Source: Diploptera punctata (taxonomy: Eukaryota > Arthropoda > Insecta > Blattodea > Blaberidae). From it: a stretch of 64,000 bases of DNA. Shown one piece after another: positions 20,675 to 32,050 of this stretch (within the stretch, counting starts at the first letter, position 1; every line of letters starts with the position of its first letter). A model generated the notes under the pieces. The model did not search any database, was not told the DNA's origin, and saw only the letters and a program-made list of their open reading frames with translations. A program made the translations under genes and the position numbers. Location of the stretch: assembly GCA_030220185.1 (NCBI GenBank), contig JASPKZ010005705.1, forward strand, positions 979,501-1,043,500, in the 5' to 3' direction.

Positions 20675-21195
20675 GCTAATCGCCGAAGTGCGCAGCTAAA
20701 TAAATTAAATGTGTTTTTATGTTTAGTTGCAGAAGTAAAAATAAATATATAAATTTAGATAGTACGTGCTGATTAACCGACGTTGCCCTGGAATCTTACT
20801 ATCCCGATTTTGTTGGCGTCAATGAGTTGAAACACAAATATGGTTATTGTGAGGTATCCGTAAAAGATAGACATATTCTGTCGCGGACGTTTTGTAGATT
20901 ATTTTTTTTTTAGATATTCAATTGAGTGTGTACATTAATTTAACGTGTCTGTTGAGGTTTAGGCAGCTTAAACCATTTAAACATCCAAAAAACTACGTTT
21001 TAAATAATGCACCCATACGCACTTTTTTTTTAGCTGCGGCCCTGTAGTACGTACGGTAATATGTTATATACCTTAAATGTTTCAAAACATTCACTAAATG
21101 GTGGTTAAAAACCCCATTCAAATCGATCAAGCAGTTTTTAAGCCCATAAAGGGCAGACAGACAGAGTCACAGTCACTCAGTTTTATATATGATAT
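20675..21195 (+). repeat. Dispersed repeat ending in a LINE-like 3' motif (copy 2)
   Basis: Same block order as 14055-14578, including TTAGATATTCAATT, GGCCCTGTAGTACGTA and TTCAAATCGATCAAG, and it ends in TTTTATATATGA. No coding frame. Confidence 0.65.
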
Positions 21196-21199
21196 TTAA

Positions 21200-23380
21200 T
21201 AAAACGGAAGGAAACAAACGAGAAGAAATTAAAATTACTTAACTGTGTTACGAATTACATACAAAATGTAACTTACTTAAAAATAAGAATTATGCATTAC
21301 TTCGTTTTACTGCGGTTCACCACTTTTAAGTAACCGACTCGAAAAATGTATGGTTTGCCAATTTAAGGTTTACAAATTTATTGACAGGGTATTAACATAA
21401 ATCATTAAATCAACTGGAAATAATTTGAATTATTCTTGAATATCTTTATGTAATTTATAATTCAAGGGTTTATGACAATAACAAGATAAGCCACATATTA
21501 TTCATTCTGAGATATAAGGATTTGAATGTTAAAAAAATTATGAATATTAATTGGTCATTATTGTTAATACATTGTGTCTATCTGTTTTAACTCATCACTG
21601 GAGCACTTACAAATTATTTTATGGATATTTCAATTCATTTATTTGCTAGACACTTAACAGAATGTGACTTATCACGTTACTGTCCTAAGCCCCTCAATTA
21701 TTTAAGGGGGTAAATTATTGATAAATATACTATTCAAAAAATATGTAAATTGATCTTTTTAGAGGATTACATTTATTGATATGTATTCAATAGCGCTATC
21801 TCGTTGAGAAATTATGTAATTAAAATAATTTAGGATAAAAAATGTAATATTTTTATAATACAGTGTTGCTTTGGAAATTAGTAAGTTAGTCAAGGTTGAA
21901 ATTTTAAATTTCCTAAAGTATCAGTTAGGGACTCTCTAGATTTCAGATTAAAAATATGTCTTAAATTAATTTTTTTGTATTATAAAAACTCGACAAAACT
22001 AACGCCATTCCAAATTAAATAATGCAAGAAAAAAGCGAGAATATCTGTTCATTGGCGATGCTGACCAATTCTTTTTCCTGAAATGATTTTTTTTTTCCTG
22101 TTTGAAGTACAACTGAGCATGAAAATGATTGAGAAGCAGAAAGTTTGCTGAAAAAGTCAACAAAAGTTCGGTATGTCAACATGGCCCAAGGAAATTAGGA
22201 CGCCGTGACGTCACTGACGTATTCGATTACTCGTTTCTTCATCGCTGCCAACATTCTTCAGATAAATATCCCGTCACTTGTAATAAAGTCAACTTTTAAT
22301 AGAATTATTTTGCTGTCCTAAAAATCTATCATCGACTTGAAAGTTTTATAAGAAATTTTCCTTGTAGCATTATTAAATAATTGCTAACTTTAAACTGGTA
22401 AAAAAAAAGTTCATTAGAAAAATCTTTTTTTTTTTTGCGAATAGTGTGTTTTGTCGTACTTACAGCAATGGCGACCATGATTGAAAGTTCAACTTCCTAC
22501 AATTCGGGGTTGCCAACCTAAATAACTATGCTATAATAAAATAACTATACTGTAATATTACATATTACAAACACGCGTGTGGGAAGTAAAACCACTGCCC
22601 TCTATGTATACTACATACAATGTGTATACAAAAAAAATCCAAAATGTAGTGTTAATATACATTATACGAAACAAATCACTTCATTTTAAATGAACTGAAC
22701 TTTATTTTAAACAATTTAAAACAATAAGTACGTACTTGCCGCCATTTTATCACTATATGGTTTCACGACATCCTGTTATATTATCATTAATTGGTCTCAC
22801 GGCCTCCTGTTGTTTCAACTAATAAACATTACCCACATTGTTAACGTTAGTCAATTGTTTATAATGAACGCAAATATTTCCAACAAAGGTGTTATTTTAC
22901 TATTTGTTATTAAATAAATCAAAATATTTTGAAAAAACACCAGCGCGCAAAAAATAATGTACAACACACGTTTGTGAAATGTTTTACTGAATTCACGGAA
23001 ATTGAAAACCTCGCTATCGTTCAGATTTTTAAACATTTTCCTAGATTCTGTAAAAAAAACTATTTCCCAATCTCGCATCGTAATAAACTATTACTTCAAT
23101 AACACAATCCAATTATTATTATTACATTCCATTAAGTTTGTTTAACCTCTCACCTTACATGTACTTTTTACATGACCCACGCCACCCGGGTCTTATAGTG
23201 ACAAGACCTGTCGGGGGAGGGATTTCAAACTGTGGATCACGCGCATACTGTTTTAACAACACAAGGATATGGAGGGCTTCCCCCTATGGGTGATGAGCTA
23301 AATGTCAGACAATACAACATGAAGACGAAAACATCATTTACACACACGCATTTATATTAAACATGACGTATATGATAAAG
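21200..23380. other. Unassigned AT-rich DNA
   Basis: About 2.2 kb with no recognised element, conserved coding frame or tandem array. The longest minus-strand frame (23078-22851) has no known motif. This may be old unique or heavily decayed repeat DNA. Confidence 0.35.
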
Positions 23381-23384
23381 ATGA

Positions 23385-23545
23385 TTATGGTGGCCAGATG
23401 GTGTTCGGGAAACGTTTGACCCTTAAAGTTTCCTGACATTTGTCTTGCATATGAGAAAAAAAATCCCCCAAAAAACATCACCCAGGAAACTTGTCCCAAC
23501 CGGGAATCGAACCGGGCTCGCTGTGTAAAAAGCGGCCAAATATAA
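23385..23545 (-). mobile_element. SINE-3, 5' portion
   Basis: Minus strand: tRNA-like head with GGTTCGATTCCCGG (B box), GGGTGATG, TCTCATATGCAAGAC, then the body to about 23385. The 3' hairpin is absent. It abuts the AAT microsatellite on the head side. Confidence 0.8.
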
Positions 23546-23550
23546 CCGTA

Positions 23551-23641
<91 letters not shown>

Positions 23642-23690
23642 TAATAAAAGTAATAAAAATATTATTATTATTATTATATCTATTATTACT
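23551..23690. repeat. AAT/ATT microsatellite
   Basis: About 30 perfect AAT units (23551-23640), then a shorter complementary ATT run after a 20-bp interruption. The poly-Asn, poly-Tyr and poly-Leu open frames across it are artefacts. Confidence 0.97.
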
Positions 23691-23724
23691 ACTATTCTTC
23701 TTTTTCTTTCCCCCACTTATAGGT

Positions 23725-23945
23725 TTGCCGTCTTCAGATTCCATTTATTTCTATCATTCCAATTCCTTCTTCCTAATTCCTATTATCCATTATAGTTCTG
23801 ACATAGGTTTTCCCTTTCCATGTTGGTCTGCCAGGTTTATTTCTTCCAGGGGGTGATCATTGGTATATATTTTTTAGCCATCTTACATTTTGCATTCTTT
23901 GTACGTGAGTTTGATTTTCAATCCTCTTAACAACAAATGTGGTGA
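23725..23945 (-). mobile_element. RTE-like LINE, C-terminal fragment
   Basis: In mixed frames on the minus strand: a KCKMAKKYIPMI-like segment followed by RPTWKGK/QTNMERE, corresponding to the WxGHxxR...GRPxxRW end of RTE-like ORFs. Strongly decayed. Confidence 0.5.
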
Positions 23946-23973
23946 CATTCATTTCTTATTATTTTATCCTGCG

Positions 23974-23995
23974 TTATTATTATTATTATTATTAC

Positions 23996-24038
<43 letters not shown>
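23974..24038. repeat. ATT microsatellite
   Basis: ATT units with one ACT interruption, lying between two LINE C-terminal fragments. Confidence 0.95.
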
Positions 24039-24069
24039 ATTATAGATTATATTAAAACTCAGCAATTAA

Positions 24070-24275
24070 GATGTCCAGAGAATGGAAGAGGATCGACTAC
24101 CAAAATCTGTTTTGGAATGGAAACTTGAGGGAAGACGAAGCAGAGGAAGACCTAAAACCTCCTGGAATCAGGGTTTATGTTCATATATGAAGGAGAAACA
24201 TATACAACCCGGAGATTGGATGGACTGACAAAATTGGCTATTAGGAATCGGACGATGTCAAAGACATTAATCAAC
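24070..24275 (+). mobile_element. RTE-C LINE, C-terminal fragment
   Basis: The plus-strand frame encodes RMEEDRLPKSVLEWKLEGRRSRGRPKTSW, cited by its core RLPKxxLEWxxEGRRSRGRP. This is the terminal basic domain of these LINEs. A stop follows near 24228. Confidence 0.75.
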
Positions 24276-24299
24276 CGATGATCCATCGTCATCCTCGCC

Positions 24300-24360
24300 C
24301 TCGTCCTCGCCGCCACCACCTCCACCACCACCACCACCACCACCACCACCACCACCACCA

Positions 24361-24430
<70 letters not shown>

Positions 24431-24466
24431 ATTATTATTATTATTATTAATATTATTATTATTATA
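24300..24466. repeat. Compound microsatellite (CAC)n-(ATT)n
   Basis: CCA/CAC triplets to 24362 switch abruptly to ATT triplets to 24466. Poly-His and poly-Ile open frames here are artefacts. Confidence 0.97.
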
Positions 24467-24467
24467 G

Positions 24468-24800
24468 AAATGGGTTTTTGGAGGCGATCGACAAGAATTT
24501 CAAGAAGGGATAAAGACAGAAACAGCACAATAAGGGAAATTATGCAAGTTGAAAAAACATATAAGAAAAATTAGAAGAAAAATATTTGAAATGGTATGGA
24601 CACCTCATAAGAATGGAAGGAGAGAGAATACCAAAGAAGATCCTTCTATTGGAAACCTAATGGAAGAAGTGAAGGCGGCAGACCTAGAGAACATTGGGTA
24701 GATGGAGTGAGGAGAAGTATGGAAGCTAGAGATTTGAGGAAAGAAAATGCTTTAGATAGCAACCTCTGGCGACAAATCACTTTGGGTTGAAGGATAAATA
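24468..24800 (+). mobile_element. RTE-C LINE, C-terminal region
   Basis: Encodes MGFWRRSTRISRRDKDRNSTI, then after frameshifts KWYGHLIRMEGERIPKKIL, GRSEGGRPREHW and ARDLRKENALDSNLWR, cited as separate motifs in order. It ends near 24800. Similar to the fragment at 45514-46040 (FWRRLAGISRRDNIRNSVI). Confidence 0.8.
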
Positions 24801-25049
24801 CTGTATTACGGAATATTCCTAATAAAATAAATAATAATAATTATTATTATTATCAAAATCATTATTGTTATTCAAATTTATGTGTAGTGTTCCATAGTCC
24901 CGAGTAATTAGCAAGTAGAGAAAATCGAGCAGTATGGATAGATATCAAATAACTGCCGGTTACTCCGAATTCAACGATGTCAGAGCAATTCTTCGTATTA
25001 TATCGTATTATATAGTTTTAATGTGTCATTATGTCTAATTCACAGAATA
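24801..25049. other. Unassigned sequence
   Basis: AT-rich; a short AAT/ATT run at 24824-24850. Confidence 0.3.
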
Positions 25050-25195
25050 TTAAAATCATAAAATTCGTACCTCTTGTATCAGTCGTCCTCGATTAAAACA
25101 AACGTCTGTTTATAAAACATCGTCTAACATTAAAAAATGTAGGCCTTTCAGAAGACTCTTCCATCATCAGCATCTACAATGGTACCATTTATAGT
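25050..25195 (-). repeat. Repeat with hammerhead-like core (single copy)
   Basis: The minus strand contains CUGAUGA (complement of 25164-25170), a stem GAAG-AGU-CUUC and GAAA (complement of 25146-25149), then GGCCUACA. Flanking words TCGTCCTC and TATAAAAC relate it to 32051-32340. Whether it cleaves is unknown; the nucleotides between the core and the stem are unpaired, which is not canonical. Confidence 0.55.
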
Positions 25196-25199
25196 TACT

Positions 25200-26233
25200 T
25201 CTAGAGTTTAATGAAGTACACCGTTGTCTCAAGTGTTAATGTTGTTGCATCGGATGTAACGGACCCGGGATCGATTTTTGGTCGAAAGAAATTTGCTAGA
25301 TTATTTTTTTCGGTTCTTTTTTTCTTACTGTATGAGAAATGTCGAGAAAAAATAAGATACTAATATTTTCCGAACCATAAGACCATCATAATAATACATG
25401 TCAAATTAACCTTGTTCAGTAGACTATTAATATATGAGAGAACGGTGACGTTTCGAAGTTGAGCGGTTATTGAGCTGGTCACTCATCTAATGACGCTCCC
25501 TATGTCCTCTCTCGACTAATTGTAGGCTATTACTAAAAAATCTGGTTGAATTAGGGGCACGAAAGAAATACCTACAAAGGAAGAATTTAAACTAAGGAAA
25601 ACTGTAAAAAAAAAATTTAATGAATATATAGTGAATTCTTGTGAGCAAAATTTGTCGGCCATTGTTCGCCCAGAGTTGCGATGTTAGTTACCTGAATGGT
25701 TAAAGAGATTCATTAAATAAAATACACGGATGACCCTGCAGCAGAGATTTATGACTTCAGCGTTATATTTTATCTCTGTTATTCCTAACATTTGTTTAAT
25801 TCTGAAGACGAGAGAAAAAAAATATATATGATTTATCGTACAAGTGCAAAGTGTAAAGAAAGACGAGAAGAAACTTGTGATTACGAAATAGAAGAGTCTG
25901 GATTCAAATTACTGTAGAAACAACACAGTTTATTTGTTTAATAAAAAAAAGTGGGCAGTGGAAGGTCCCAGAATCCCGCTACAATATCTAACCTACGTGC
26001 AACATTGGCATTACCAGCCTAGCCTACAAATGTCGATTTAATGCCCACTAGAATTCCGTTATTCTCCTCCCGAATCACCTTTTCATTAGTGATGGATTTC
26101 CAGTAGTTCGAAACAATATATGTAGCGTAGCCAGCCCACTGGTATTAGGACCTACAGTACAAACAAAGCTCCTAGATGTGACGTAACCGAAAGTATTGAG
26201 GCGTCTCAAAAGCAAAACTGAAAAAAAAATAAA
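25200..26233. other. Unassigned sequence
   Basis: No recognised element. At 25255-25300 the phrase GACCCGGGATCGATTTTTGGTCG resembles a worn tRNA-type B-box region, but no body could be followed. Confidence 0.3.
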
Positions 26234-26235
26234 TA

Positions 26236-26941
26236 CAGTATGTCCGTAAAGTCACAGTGCAGTTTTAACCAGTCACAGAAAACAAAGCACACATGAAAAA
26301 AAAGTGAAACCTTCACCAAATGAAAGAAAAGCTCTGCACATTTGCGTACTGTTACTCCCCTGAGGTGAAAGTTTGGTGTGCCCTCATGCATGATAAAATT
26401 ATACGCCCATTTTTCGTTGCGGAACAGACTGTGACGTTAAACAACTACTTTGACATGTTGCAATTGTATGCTGTACCACAAATTCAATATCAAGGCGAAG
26501 GTATCATCTTTCAACAAGACGGCGCTCCTCCACACTATGACAACAGTGTTTGCGAGTATCTGAATACAAAATTTCCGCAGAGCTGGATAGGAAGGAGCTG
26601 ATTTAAAAAATGACCATCACGATCCCCGGACGTAAACCTTTTCTCGTGAAGTTATGTGAGACAACGTGTGTGCAGTGTTTGTATCAACGACACTAACCAT
26701 TTAAAAGAGAGAATAAGATAAGCTATTGACTCCATTATACCTGATGTCCTAACGTGTGTGGGATGAACTAGATTACTGTTTTGTGTGTAGAGCAACAAAT
26801 GGAAGCCACATCGAACTTCGCTAAACAGTATGCAAACTTGTAGAGTGTTTCTTTCATTTGGTGAAGGTTTCACATTTTTATATTGTGCAGCTTATGTTCT
26901 GTGACTGATTAAATCTGCACTAAGACTTTACGGGCATACTT
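26236..26941 (+). mobile_element. Deleted mariner-like element with long TIRs
   Basis: Imperfect inverted repeats of about 95 bp: CAGTATGTCCGTAAAGTC at the left, AAGTATGCCCGTAAAGTC as the complement of the right end, both running inward to TTCACCAAATGAAAG. TA lies at 26234-26235 and 26942-26943. At 706 bp, the first half of the transposase is missing. Confidence 0.9.
26320..26830 (+). pseudogene. Mariner-like transposase, C-terminal two thirds
   Basis: The intact frame 26320-26601 encodes CALMHDKIIRPFFVAEQTV, NYFDMLQ and FQQDGAPPHYDNSV (second catalytic Asp in QQDG). After a stop at 26601 it continues in other frames with SPDV and a VWDELDYCF C-terminal motif. The first catalytic Asp and helix-turn-helix are deleted. 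Confidence 0.88.
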
Positions 26942-26943
26942 TA

Positions 26944-27602
26944 TTCTGCACGAGAAGGCATCATAAATTCGTAATCCATAATTGTGTGAGAATGAAACAT
27001 TTTAAATTGTAAGTAGACCTATCATAATCTAACTACTAGGATACTACACTCTCCTCATATTTAATTTGCAATTCACCATCGCGTATAGCTACATACTCGC
27101 ATGAAGAAAAAAAAAAAAAAAAAAAAGAGGTTCCCTATGGAGTTACTTAAGGAAACTTATTTATTTACAATTATGTCAGAAATAGCCAAACTTTACCATC
27201 TTTCGGAACCAAATTGAAAATTAAATTATTAACAGAAACATCTCACTAATATTACTTTTATAACAATTAATAATTTGTTTTTTATTATTTAATAACAATT
27301 GTATTAAGATTTGTCAATATATTTACCTAATGTCTTAAATATATATAAGCGATAGATTAATCCATTAGAGTTTATTACTTTCTTTGTATTTTTTATTTTT
27401 AAGTATAGCAAATTCGAGCTGTTATTCCTTTGAGCACATGTTCTTCCATTACTTTAATTTTAATTGTATTTAAATTTATTATATTGTTAGATATTATTTT
27501 CATTATTCTTTAATTTGACCAGTTTAGTATATATTATTATTGTATTTTTTTGCATTTAAATGTAACGTGTTTGTCGTGGTGAGTGGAAGAGAAGGCCACA
27601 TG
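26944..27602. other. AT-rich sequence ending in a repeat-like 3' terminus
   Basis: A 20-nt poly(A) run near 27107-27126 is the only clear simple repeat. From about 27540 the phrase TGGTGAGTGGAAGAGAAGG then CCTTAAC looks like the 3' end of a dispersed insect repeat. It continues after the RTE-A insertion as CAGTCTAAATAAATATATA, with AATAAA words. Confidence 0.35.
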
Positions 27603-27616
27603 GCCTTAACTATATC

Positions 27617-27831
27617 TTACTTACTTACTTACTCACTGGCACTATCGAACCCGTAGGTTCATGGCCGCACGGACATAAGCTCTCCATACATCCCTATCCT
27701 GAGCTAATGCTTTCCAATCATTCCCTGTATAATCTACTTCCCTCAAATCATATTTAATGTTGTTCTCCCACCTCATTCTTGGCCTACCAACTGGGCGTTT
27801 TCCTTCTGGCTTTCCTACAAGAAGTTTCCAT
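27617..27831 (-). mobile_element. RTE-A LINE, 215-bp 3' fragment with TSD
   Basis: Reads from the tail (TTAC repeats at 27617-27632), through the hairpin GAACC-UACG-GGUUC, to the codons for GKPEGKRPVGRP. A 14-bp target duplication GCCTTAACTATATC at 27603-27616 and 27832-27845 shows that this is a complete, severely 5'-truncated insertion. Confidence 0.93.
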
Positions 27832-28012
27832 GCCTTAACTATATCAGTCTAAATAAATATATATTCTAAATTATTGCCCTACAGACCTAACTGATTGTTA
27901 GTTCGTCTCCATAGATATTGGACACTAAACCGTGACACTCGGGACTAGAGGCAAATAACATAATCACTAAATCATCGCGGAAGAAAATAGTACTTAAATG
28001 TTACCTTATTTA

Positions 28013-28689
28013 GACTATTTAACTCATGCCCCAAATGGGAGTCAATGACCAATCACGTTTCAATGATTTCTGTATTACAACCAATCAGAGACGTGTTTCA
28101 CGAAATAATTATCAACGTTAGGATTATCATATATTAAGCAAAGCTCCTCCTTTTTAATATTCTGAACAGGTCTGACCGTTATTTTGCAGTGACTGAGCCT
28201 ATAACAAATACGGCTACCAGATTGTATATAATAGTGCTTACATGTCAACATTTGTAGCAATTGATTATACCACCAAAAAAAGAAACCACTGTTTGCACTT
28301 TCTTAAATGTATACGACATCAAAAATGAATTAATATACAGATTGATGTGTTTCATTTTTTCTCCACTAGAGAGCATTCTTACAATATTGCGTTTCCTTTG
28401 GCAATAAATAGTATGATCTGGTTGCAGTGATAAACAAAAGAAGCAGTAGAAGCGTAGGCTACCTATCGTTTCTCATTAGTTTTCAAACATCACCGTTTAC
28501 TTTAAATATAAAAATATTTTTAAATAACTGTAGTTAAATAATGATTTGTGAGTAAACAGCTTTATTTTATTCGTTAAATAGTCCTAACAAATGCCACTCT
28601 TGATTTCCAAATTCTCTAGATAAATTCACTCCTCACTTCGTGAGTCGTGAATTTATCGATAATTTGGAAATCACTCGTGGCATTACTTA
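28013..28689. mobile_element. Hairpin-ended repeat X, copy 1
   Basis: Starts GACTATTTAACTCATGCC, with two CCAAT words (GACCAATCACG, AACCAATCAGA). It ends with an 11-bp complement of its start (GTTAAATAGTC at 28573-28583) and a 95-nt hairpin (28590-28684): a stem of about 38 bp with mismatches and a loop holding the perfect CTCAC-TTC-GTGAG. Two more copies lie at 35888-39812. No coding frame. No target duplication seen. Superfamily unknown. Confidence 0.8.
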
Positions 28690-29029
28690 TGATATTATTA
28701 TGTTTCCTAAGAAATTTCTATTGAATCAAATAGACATTTTACAAGAGCAAGAAAGTTTTATTGTTTTCAGGAACTGACTGTACATGCAATGAGAACAGTT
28801 CACTGAAGTAGATAATCAGCTGAAATGTTAATTTTCAAACAATTACAGGATAGCTGAAAAAAGCAAAGAAAGAGTGAACAAAAAAATCTCATTTTGAAGT
28901 TGAAACTCAATCATTCGATCGTTCACAATTTCACAAAGCATCGCTACGGAGTTAACAGAAATGAAAATCAGACAAAAGCCTTGTAACTGAACTACCATAA
29001 TACAATCATATCCTATTTTTCATTCCACT
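28690..29029. other. Unassigned sequence
   Basis: No recognised feature between X copy 1 and the LINE fragments. Confidence 0.3.
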
Positions 29030-29160
29030 CCAAAGTTTTACATTATGGAACTATAATCTTACCTGTAGTGCTTTGTGGGCCTGTAACATAGTTAAATTAA
29101 GGGAAGAAAATCTATAATATTCGAATATAGATTATTAAGACGAAAATTCAGATCCACATA
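29030..29160 (+). mobile_element. RTE-A-like LINE, short decayed fragment
   Basis: Matches the region encoding YKTIILPV..., the CETW neighbourhood, the REE motif and VLRKIF, with several indels. It sits just upstream of the RTE-E remnant but corresponds to a more C-terminal part of the protein, so it is a separate insertion. Confidence 0.5.
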
Positions 29161-29292
29161 AAAGCGAATTGAAAAATGGAGGACGTTTCACATTAAGCAA
29201 TTCTAAAATGTGTATCAATATTTCCAGTGTTATTGAGTTGAATGGAGCAATATATGTGCAAGTCCAGAAATTTAAATATATAGTATCGATTG

Positions 29293-29850
29293 GCTCAATT
29301 CTGCAATTGCGTGCTATTATGCATTACAGAGACTCTTGAGGTCCCAACTCCTTTCAAAAAACGTTAAACTGAAAATATATAAAACTATTATTCTACCAGT
29401 TATATTATATGGGTGCGAAACATGGACTCTTACTTTAAGGGAGGAAAGGAGATTACAAGTATTTGAGAATAAAGTACTTAGGAAAATTTTTGGACCAAAG
29501 AGAGATGAACAGACAGGTGAATGGAGAAGACTACATAACAATGAACTACATGGTCTTTATACGAAGCCAAATAAATAAGAACAGTTAAGTCTCGTAGACT
29601 GCGATGGGTAGGACATGTTGCACGTATGGGGAATGAAAGACTTGAATGGAAGCTTTTTGTAGGAAAGCCAGATGGAAAACGCCCAGTTGGTAGACCAATA
29701 ATAGGTGGGAGAATAACATTAACTATGATTTGAGGGAAGTAGATTATACAGGGAATGATTGGAAAGCATTAGCTCAGGATAGGGATGTATGGAGAGCTTC
29801 TGTCCGCGCGGCCATGAACCTACGGGTTCGATAGTGCCAGTGAGTAAGTA
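29293..29850 (+). mobile_element. RTE-A LINE, 558-bp insertion in RTE-E
   Basis: Begins exactly where the reference copy reads GGCTCAATTCTGGAAATGC, and runs through LYGCETWTLTLREERRLQVFE (cited as motif CETWTL...REERR), GPKRDEQTGEW and the tail domain to the hairpin GAACC-UACG-GGUUC and GTAAGTAAGT. The duplication AGTATCGATTG lies at 29282-29292 and 29851-29861; its first four bases could also belong to the tail. One of the better-preserved RTE-A 3' ends here. Confidence 0.92.
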
Positions 29851-30217
29851 AGTATCGATTGTTACCACTAATAATGATGTGTTAATGGTAAAAAAATCAA
29901 TGAGAAATTGGGCTTTTGGTAATCATTGCCCAAGAGCGTTGAACAAAATTAAAACATCCAGATACATATCTAATAAAATCAAAATAAGTCTTTACAAAAA
30001 CAATAATTAAACCTCTTGTGGTATCTGGGGGCATTAACAGAAAAGGGTATAGCACGCATGTCCACCTGGGATGAAATTAATGAGGAATATATGGCCCTAC
30101 TAGAAACAATGGAATCTGGCGAATTAGAACTAATCGAGAACTACAAATTTTATACAAAAACATAGACATAATAACAGATATTAAAGACAGAAGAATCGAA
30201 TGGTTGGGACACGTATA

Positions 30218-31555
30218 CAGGCTGCTCTAAAATTCCACTTAAAAACTTGCACCGTATTGGTGCTGGATCAAACTATTGCTGTTGATAAATACTTTGAATA
30301 GAAAACATAGATTGCTCAAATCAATATATATTTGCCCGGGCCCATAAAATCCAAAGATTAATTCAACTTTCCTTAATGAATTGTTAAACATGTAATATGT
30401 AGTAAGCTACAGGCTATAATCGTGGAAGCTTTAAGGAAAGAGAAACTCATATACGCTTGAGTAAGCTTTGGAATTTTACCTTCATATCTGACTCAGACTA
30501 GCTACTAAATCAATAGGCATAACTATGTAAAATAGATAACTAAAGTTTAATGCGAGTCAGGAAACAGTCAGATATAACAATGAAATTAATAGAAGATAAT
30601 AGTTTGACATAGAGATTAAGTTAACAAAAGAACATAATACTATCGTCGATCATCTATATAAAAAACAATATTAAGAAATCATACATACAATGTAACATAC
30701 ACACTAGTCCAGCCTAGCGTTGGGGTACACGGTCCTTATGGCCCCACCCTGGCCTAAAGGACTAATAAAGCCAAACAAGCTCTTCCGAGCTATATCGACC
30801 TGACTCCAACGGTAGATAAACAGATGATGATCTGATGTTAGAAAACACAGCTTTATATGAGAGTTCACTAGGAGAGGGGAGTATGCGCGATAGCACACGG
30901 CGCGTAGTAGGAATGGAGGGGGAAGGTAGGAGGGAATTTGGCACTGTTCACAAAGATCACATACGAAATGGAGACGCGATGACGTATAGGTTGCGCAGTA
31001 TGACGTAATCCCTGTATCGAAATCTTGATTTCGGTATAAACTTCTAGGAATTGTAGAGGGGACTGATTTGATAATATTTAGAATTGGATACCATGTCCAA
31101 AAAGGTACCGTTTCCGTGCTATAGCTGTTTGAAAACATGTTTTAACGCGATTGCTTTTACAAGTAATTTATTATGAGGCGTTATACAGTGCATCACTTGT
31201 TTTATAATTCAACTCATTAATAACCAAAGAAACAAAATTAATCATGACTTGCATTAATAATCCCGGATAAACCCTCCACAATCAATTTTTGCAGTTTTCA
31301 AAATTTCGAAAAATGTTGACATTTTTTTAAAAAAATCAACTCTTGAAATACTCGATAGGGAAATTTTCGATTTAGACGAATCGCGAAGCTATTACTTGTT
31401 GAGATACGTGAAGTACGTTCAGGCAATGCTTGTTTTCAAATGGCTGTAGCACGGAAACGATAAGTTTCCGGACATGGTATCCAATTCTAAATATTATCAA
31501 CTCAGTTTCCTCTACAAGTTCTAGAAGTTTGTAAGCGGAATTTTAGAGCACTCTA
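30218..31555. mobile_element. TA-flanked TIR element inserted in RTE-E
   Basis: Left end CAGGCTGCTCTAAAATTCC and complement of the right end TAGAGTGCTCTAAAATTCC, with TA at 30216-30217 and 31556-31557. Excision in silico restores the RTE-E frame. Inside, a further inverted pair (about 31045-31140 against 31430-31535; shared GGATACCATGTCC) shows that the right half is itself hairpin-like, related to the arms of 15558-16621. No transposase motif seen. The 30650-31000 interior is unrecognised. Confidence 0.78.
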
Positions 31556-31742
31556 TATAGAATGGACAGGATCCAAACCCCAAGATGGCTGAGGATAGGA
31601 ACAATGGAAGTCATTAATGAATACCTGGCATTGAACTATGAATTCCAATAACCATAGTGTTGGTTATATTTTTAATTTCATGATCACCTAAATAGTGTAA
31701 TGGTAAGTTTGTCTACCGAGCATTTCCGGCTATACTACCTAA

Positions 31743-32010
31743 TTAATTACCGATACTATCGAAATCGGAGGTTCATGGCCGGGCAGACGTAAGTTTATAA
31801 TCTGTGTTAATATTTTTTCTACCATTCCTTGTTCCTAAAATAATGGTCAATTTATTCTCACACCTCCTTCTTGGCCTATTTGCTTGGCGCTTTCCATCTG
31901 ACTTTTTTGCAGGAAGTTTGCATGCCCCTATTTCATTCCCCATTCCTACCACATGCCCTGTCCAATTAAATTTTACATGTAGCTCACAGTTAGTTGTTTC
32001 CTCCATTCAT
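31743..32010 (-). mobile_element. RTE-A-related LINE, diverged 3' end
   Basis: Minus strand: codons for KFNWTGHVVGMGNEI and KKSDGKRQANRPRRR (tail domain), then CATGAACCTCCGATTTCGATAG, the RTE-A 3' hairpin with loop UCCG and a broken stem. The most diverged copy in the window. Confidence 0.7.
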
Positions 32011-32050
32011 CTTTCCCGGCTGCATTACTTGTTTATCTGTCTATAAAATA

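Larger units (their letters stand above)
29220..31665 (+). mobile_element. RTE-E LINE remnant, interrupted twice
   Basis: Three pieces share one frame logic. The first (to 29292) encodes VQKFKYIVSI. The second (29851-30217) continues TTNNDVLMVKKSM, FGNHCPRALNKIKTSRYIS, then after stops RRIEWLGHVY. The third (31556-31665) continues RMDRIQTPRW and ends in a stop. Removing the two insertions with one copy of each target duplication restores the open frame at both joints. It is an RT C-terminal region of an RTE-like element; the upstream RT is absent. Confidence 0.8.

Noticed and set aside
23423..24574. Long open frames rich in Asn, Tyr, Leu, His or Ile
   Set aside because: They are translations of AAT/ATT and CAC microsatellites.
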